From contig SHBV01000002.1 of NCBI GenBank assembly GCA_004211885.1, forward strand, positions 1 to 64,000: a DNA stretch of 64,000 nucleotides, read 5' to 3'. Source of the DNA: Verrucomicrobiaceae bacterium (lineage in GTDB: Bacteria > Verrucomicrobiota > Verrucomicrobiia > Verrucomicrobiales > DEV007). Below the pieces are notes generated by a model that saw nothing but the letters and a program-made list of their open reading frames with translations, had not been told where the DNA came from and ran no database searches. A program made the position numbers and the translations under genes. Of this stretch, positions 63,171 to 64,000 are shown one piece after another. Every line of letters starts with the position of its first letter. The stretch's first letter is position 1.

Positions 63171-64000
63171 TTATTTCAGGAGGGGTTTAACTTTGGATTC
63201 CAGTAATTGAAGATCAAGTTGACTGTTTTTCTTAGGGTAGGGATTTTTTAGTAAGTGCCAGTTTTCAGTGAAAGCAGCTTTCTGTCCAGGTTCCATTATT
63301 TCCATTGGGCCTATAGGCTCCAGTTCACAGGCCGGGACCCAGTCCTTTTTTGGATACCAGATCGATAAGGTCAGTCCGGCTATTTCTCCATAGAGCCTTT
63401 TGGGGAAAGTTTTATATGTCTTCACAAAGGCCAAATCATTTTGCATTTGATAAGCAAACCATCCTGCAAAACTATCAAAGCCAAGTTTAGGTTCGGATGG
63501 CGGCCCGAGAATTTCTAGAAAGTTACCTCGTCTACGAATCATAGGGTCTTCAGGAAGGATTAGCATTTCATCCCTGCCTCGCATCATGATATAACCTTTT
63601 GGAAATCTTTGGTGCTCAGGCGAAAGGGGCACTACTCCGATTCCACCATGAATTGCGAACATTCGGCCCCAGTGACACCATCGTTGGGTCTTTTGAGAAA
63701 TATTTTCCATGGTCTGGGTGCATACAAGATGGGAAGAATCATCAGCAAGAACAAAATCCCTAATTAATCGTATGCCAGCGTCTGAAGCTTCCTTACTAAT
63801 GAGTCTGGCCTTACGGGGTCCGGTAATTTTAGCTTCCCATACCCCTGACCATAGCTCTGATCTTTTAGGGATCAGATATTCGGGACCTATATCAAATCGG
63901 CCCGCGGAGGATGGCTTTTTATTACCGTTCGGAGTCCATTCAGATTCATTAGGGGCGATGAATAATGATTCTTTACCATCCTGACGATAACTCAGTACTC
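63171..64000 (-). CDS. DUF4380-like protein, 5'-truncated by window edge
   Basis: Reading the minus strand from 63998 there is no stop to 63171, so the gene continues beyond the window (at least 275 residues). An internal ATG at 63710 is not the true start, since homologous-looking sequence continues upstream (SLFIAPNESEWTPNG, RFDIGPEYLIPKR, WEAKITGPRKARLISK). The aldose-epimerase-like, beta-rich pattern (TQTMENISQKTQRWCHWGRM) resembles DUF4380; I am moderately sure. It adjoins the lactonase and may share sugar-processing work. Confidence 0.72.
   Translation of the reverse strand, partial: VLSYRQDGKESLFIAPNESEWTPNGNKKPSSAGRFDIGPEYLIPKRSELWSGVWEAKITGPRKARLISKEASDAGIRLIRDFVLADDSSHLVCTQTMENISQKTQRWCHWGRMFAIHGGIGVVPLSPEHQRFPKGYIMMRGRDEMLILPEDPMIRRRGNFLEILGPPSEPKLGFDSFAGWFAYQMQNDLAFVKTYKTFPKRLYGEIAGLTLSIWYPKKDWVPACELEPIGPMEIMEPGQKAAFTENWHLLKNPYPKKNSQLDLQLLESKVKPLLK

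Noticed and set aside
1..64000. Search for CRISPR arrays, insertion sequences, integrases and phage genes
   Set aside because: No regularly spaced repeats, terminal inverted repeats with transposase, or phage proteins were seen on either strand.

Overview
The window reads as a chromosomal stretch of a marine-type member of the PVC group, most likely Verrucomicrobiota; the species cannot be named from sequence alone. The evidence is a fused LpxC-FabZ lipid A/fatty-acid enzyme, a short eukaryote/archaeal-type prolyl-tRNA synthetase, two giant exported CotH/lamin-tail proteins (one with the C-terminal tail common in verrucomicrobial surface proteins), and a dense run of families first named in planctomycetes (DUF1501, DUF1549/DUF1553, DUF1552, DUF1592-type, DUF1080). 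No IS element, CRISPR array, phage gene, transporter or transcription regulator was recognised.

Region 1 (1-20.5 kb) is mostly housekeeping with small unknowns: partial rnc, tRNA-His, a 2,308-residue exported CotH protein, a DUF1802 protein, a DUF3817 membrane protein, lpxA, lpxC-fabZ, trxA, an Ala/Pro-rich membrane-anchored protein, an M20 peptidase, a DUF1080 protein, proS, a glutaredoxin-like protein, a secreted phosphodiesterase, a small membrane protein, a protein with kinase-fold features, and a ThuA-like protein. Two short unlisted-type ORFs (24 and 39 codons) fill otherwise empty gaps.

Region 2 (20.5-31 kb) holds DUF1080 proteins around a second giant CotH gene. This gene is visibly GC-richer than its surroundings and lies between an intact DUF1080 gene and a decayed relic of the same gene's 3' end (26921-27040). 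A Gfo/Idh/MocA oxidoreductase, a PHP-domain protein and a tandem DUF1080 protein follow.

Region 3 (31-49.7 kb) is a series of exported modules: DUF1501 with DUF3500, DUF1549/1553 with DUF1501 (twice), an unpaired DUF1501, a sugar isomerase, and a DUF1552 plus cytochrome/PA14/DUF1592 operon.

Region 4 (49.8-57 kb) is a six-gene minus-strand operon for exported enzymes: sulfatase with ankyrin repeats, second sulfatase, LamG protein, ADPRM-like phosphoesterase, GH99/GH71-like glycosidase and a small membrane protein. Region 5 (57-64 kb) holds a translationally coupled isomerase/DUF1549-1553/DUF1501 operon, then a convergent operon of a DUF4380-like protein and a beta-propeller lactonase.

Taken together, 27-64 kb looks like an export-heavy locus for breaking down complex, probably sulfated, glycans. 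The enzyme families are seen in the sequence; the substrate is inference. The least explained parts are the DUF1501/DUF1553 couples, each of whose large subunits carries a different beta-sandwich-like insertion, and the kinase-like protein at 18350-19375.
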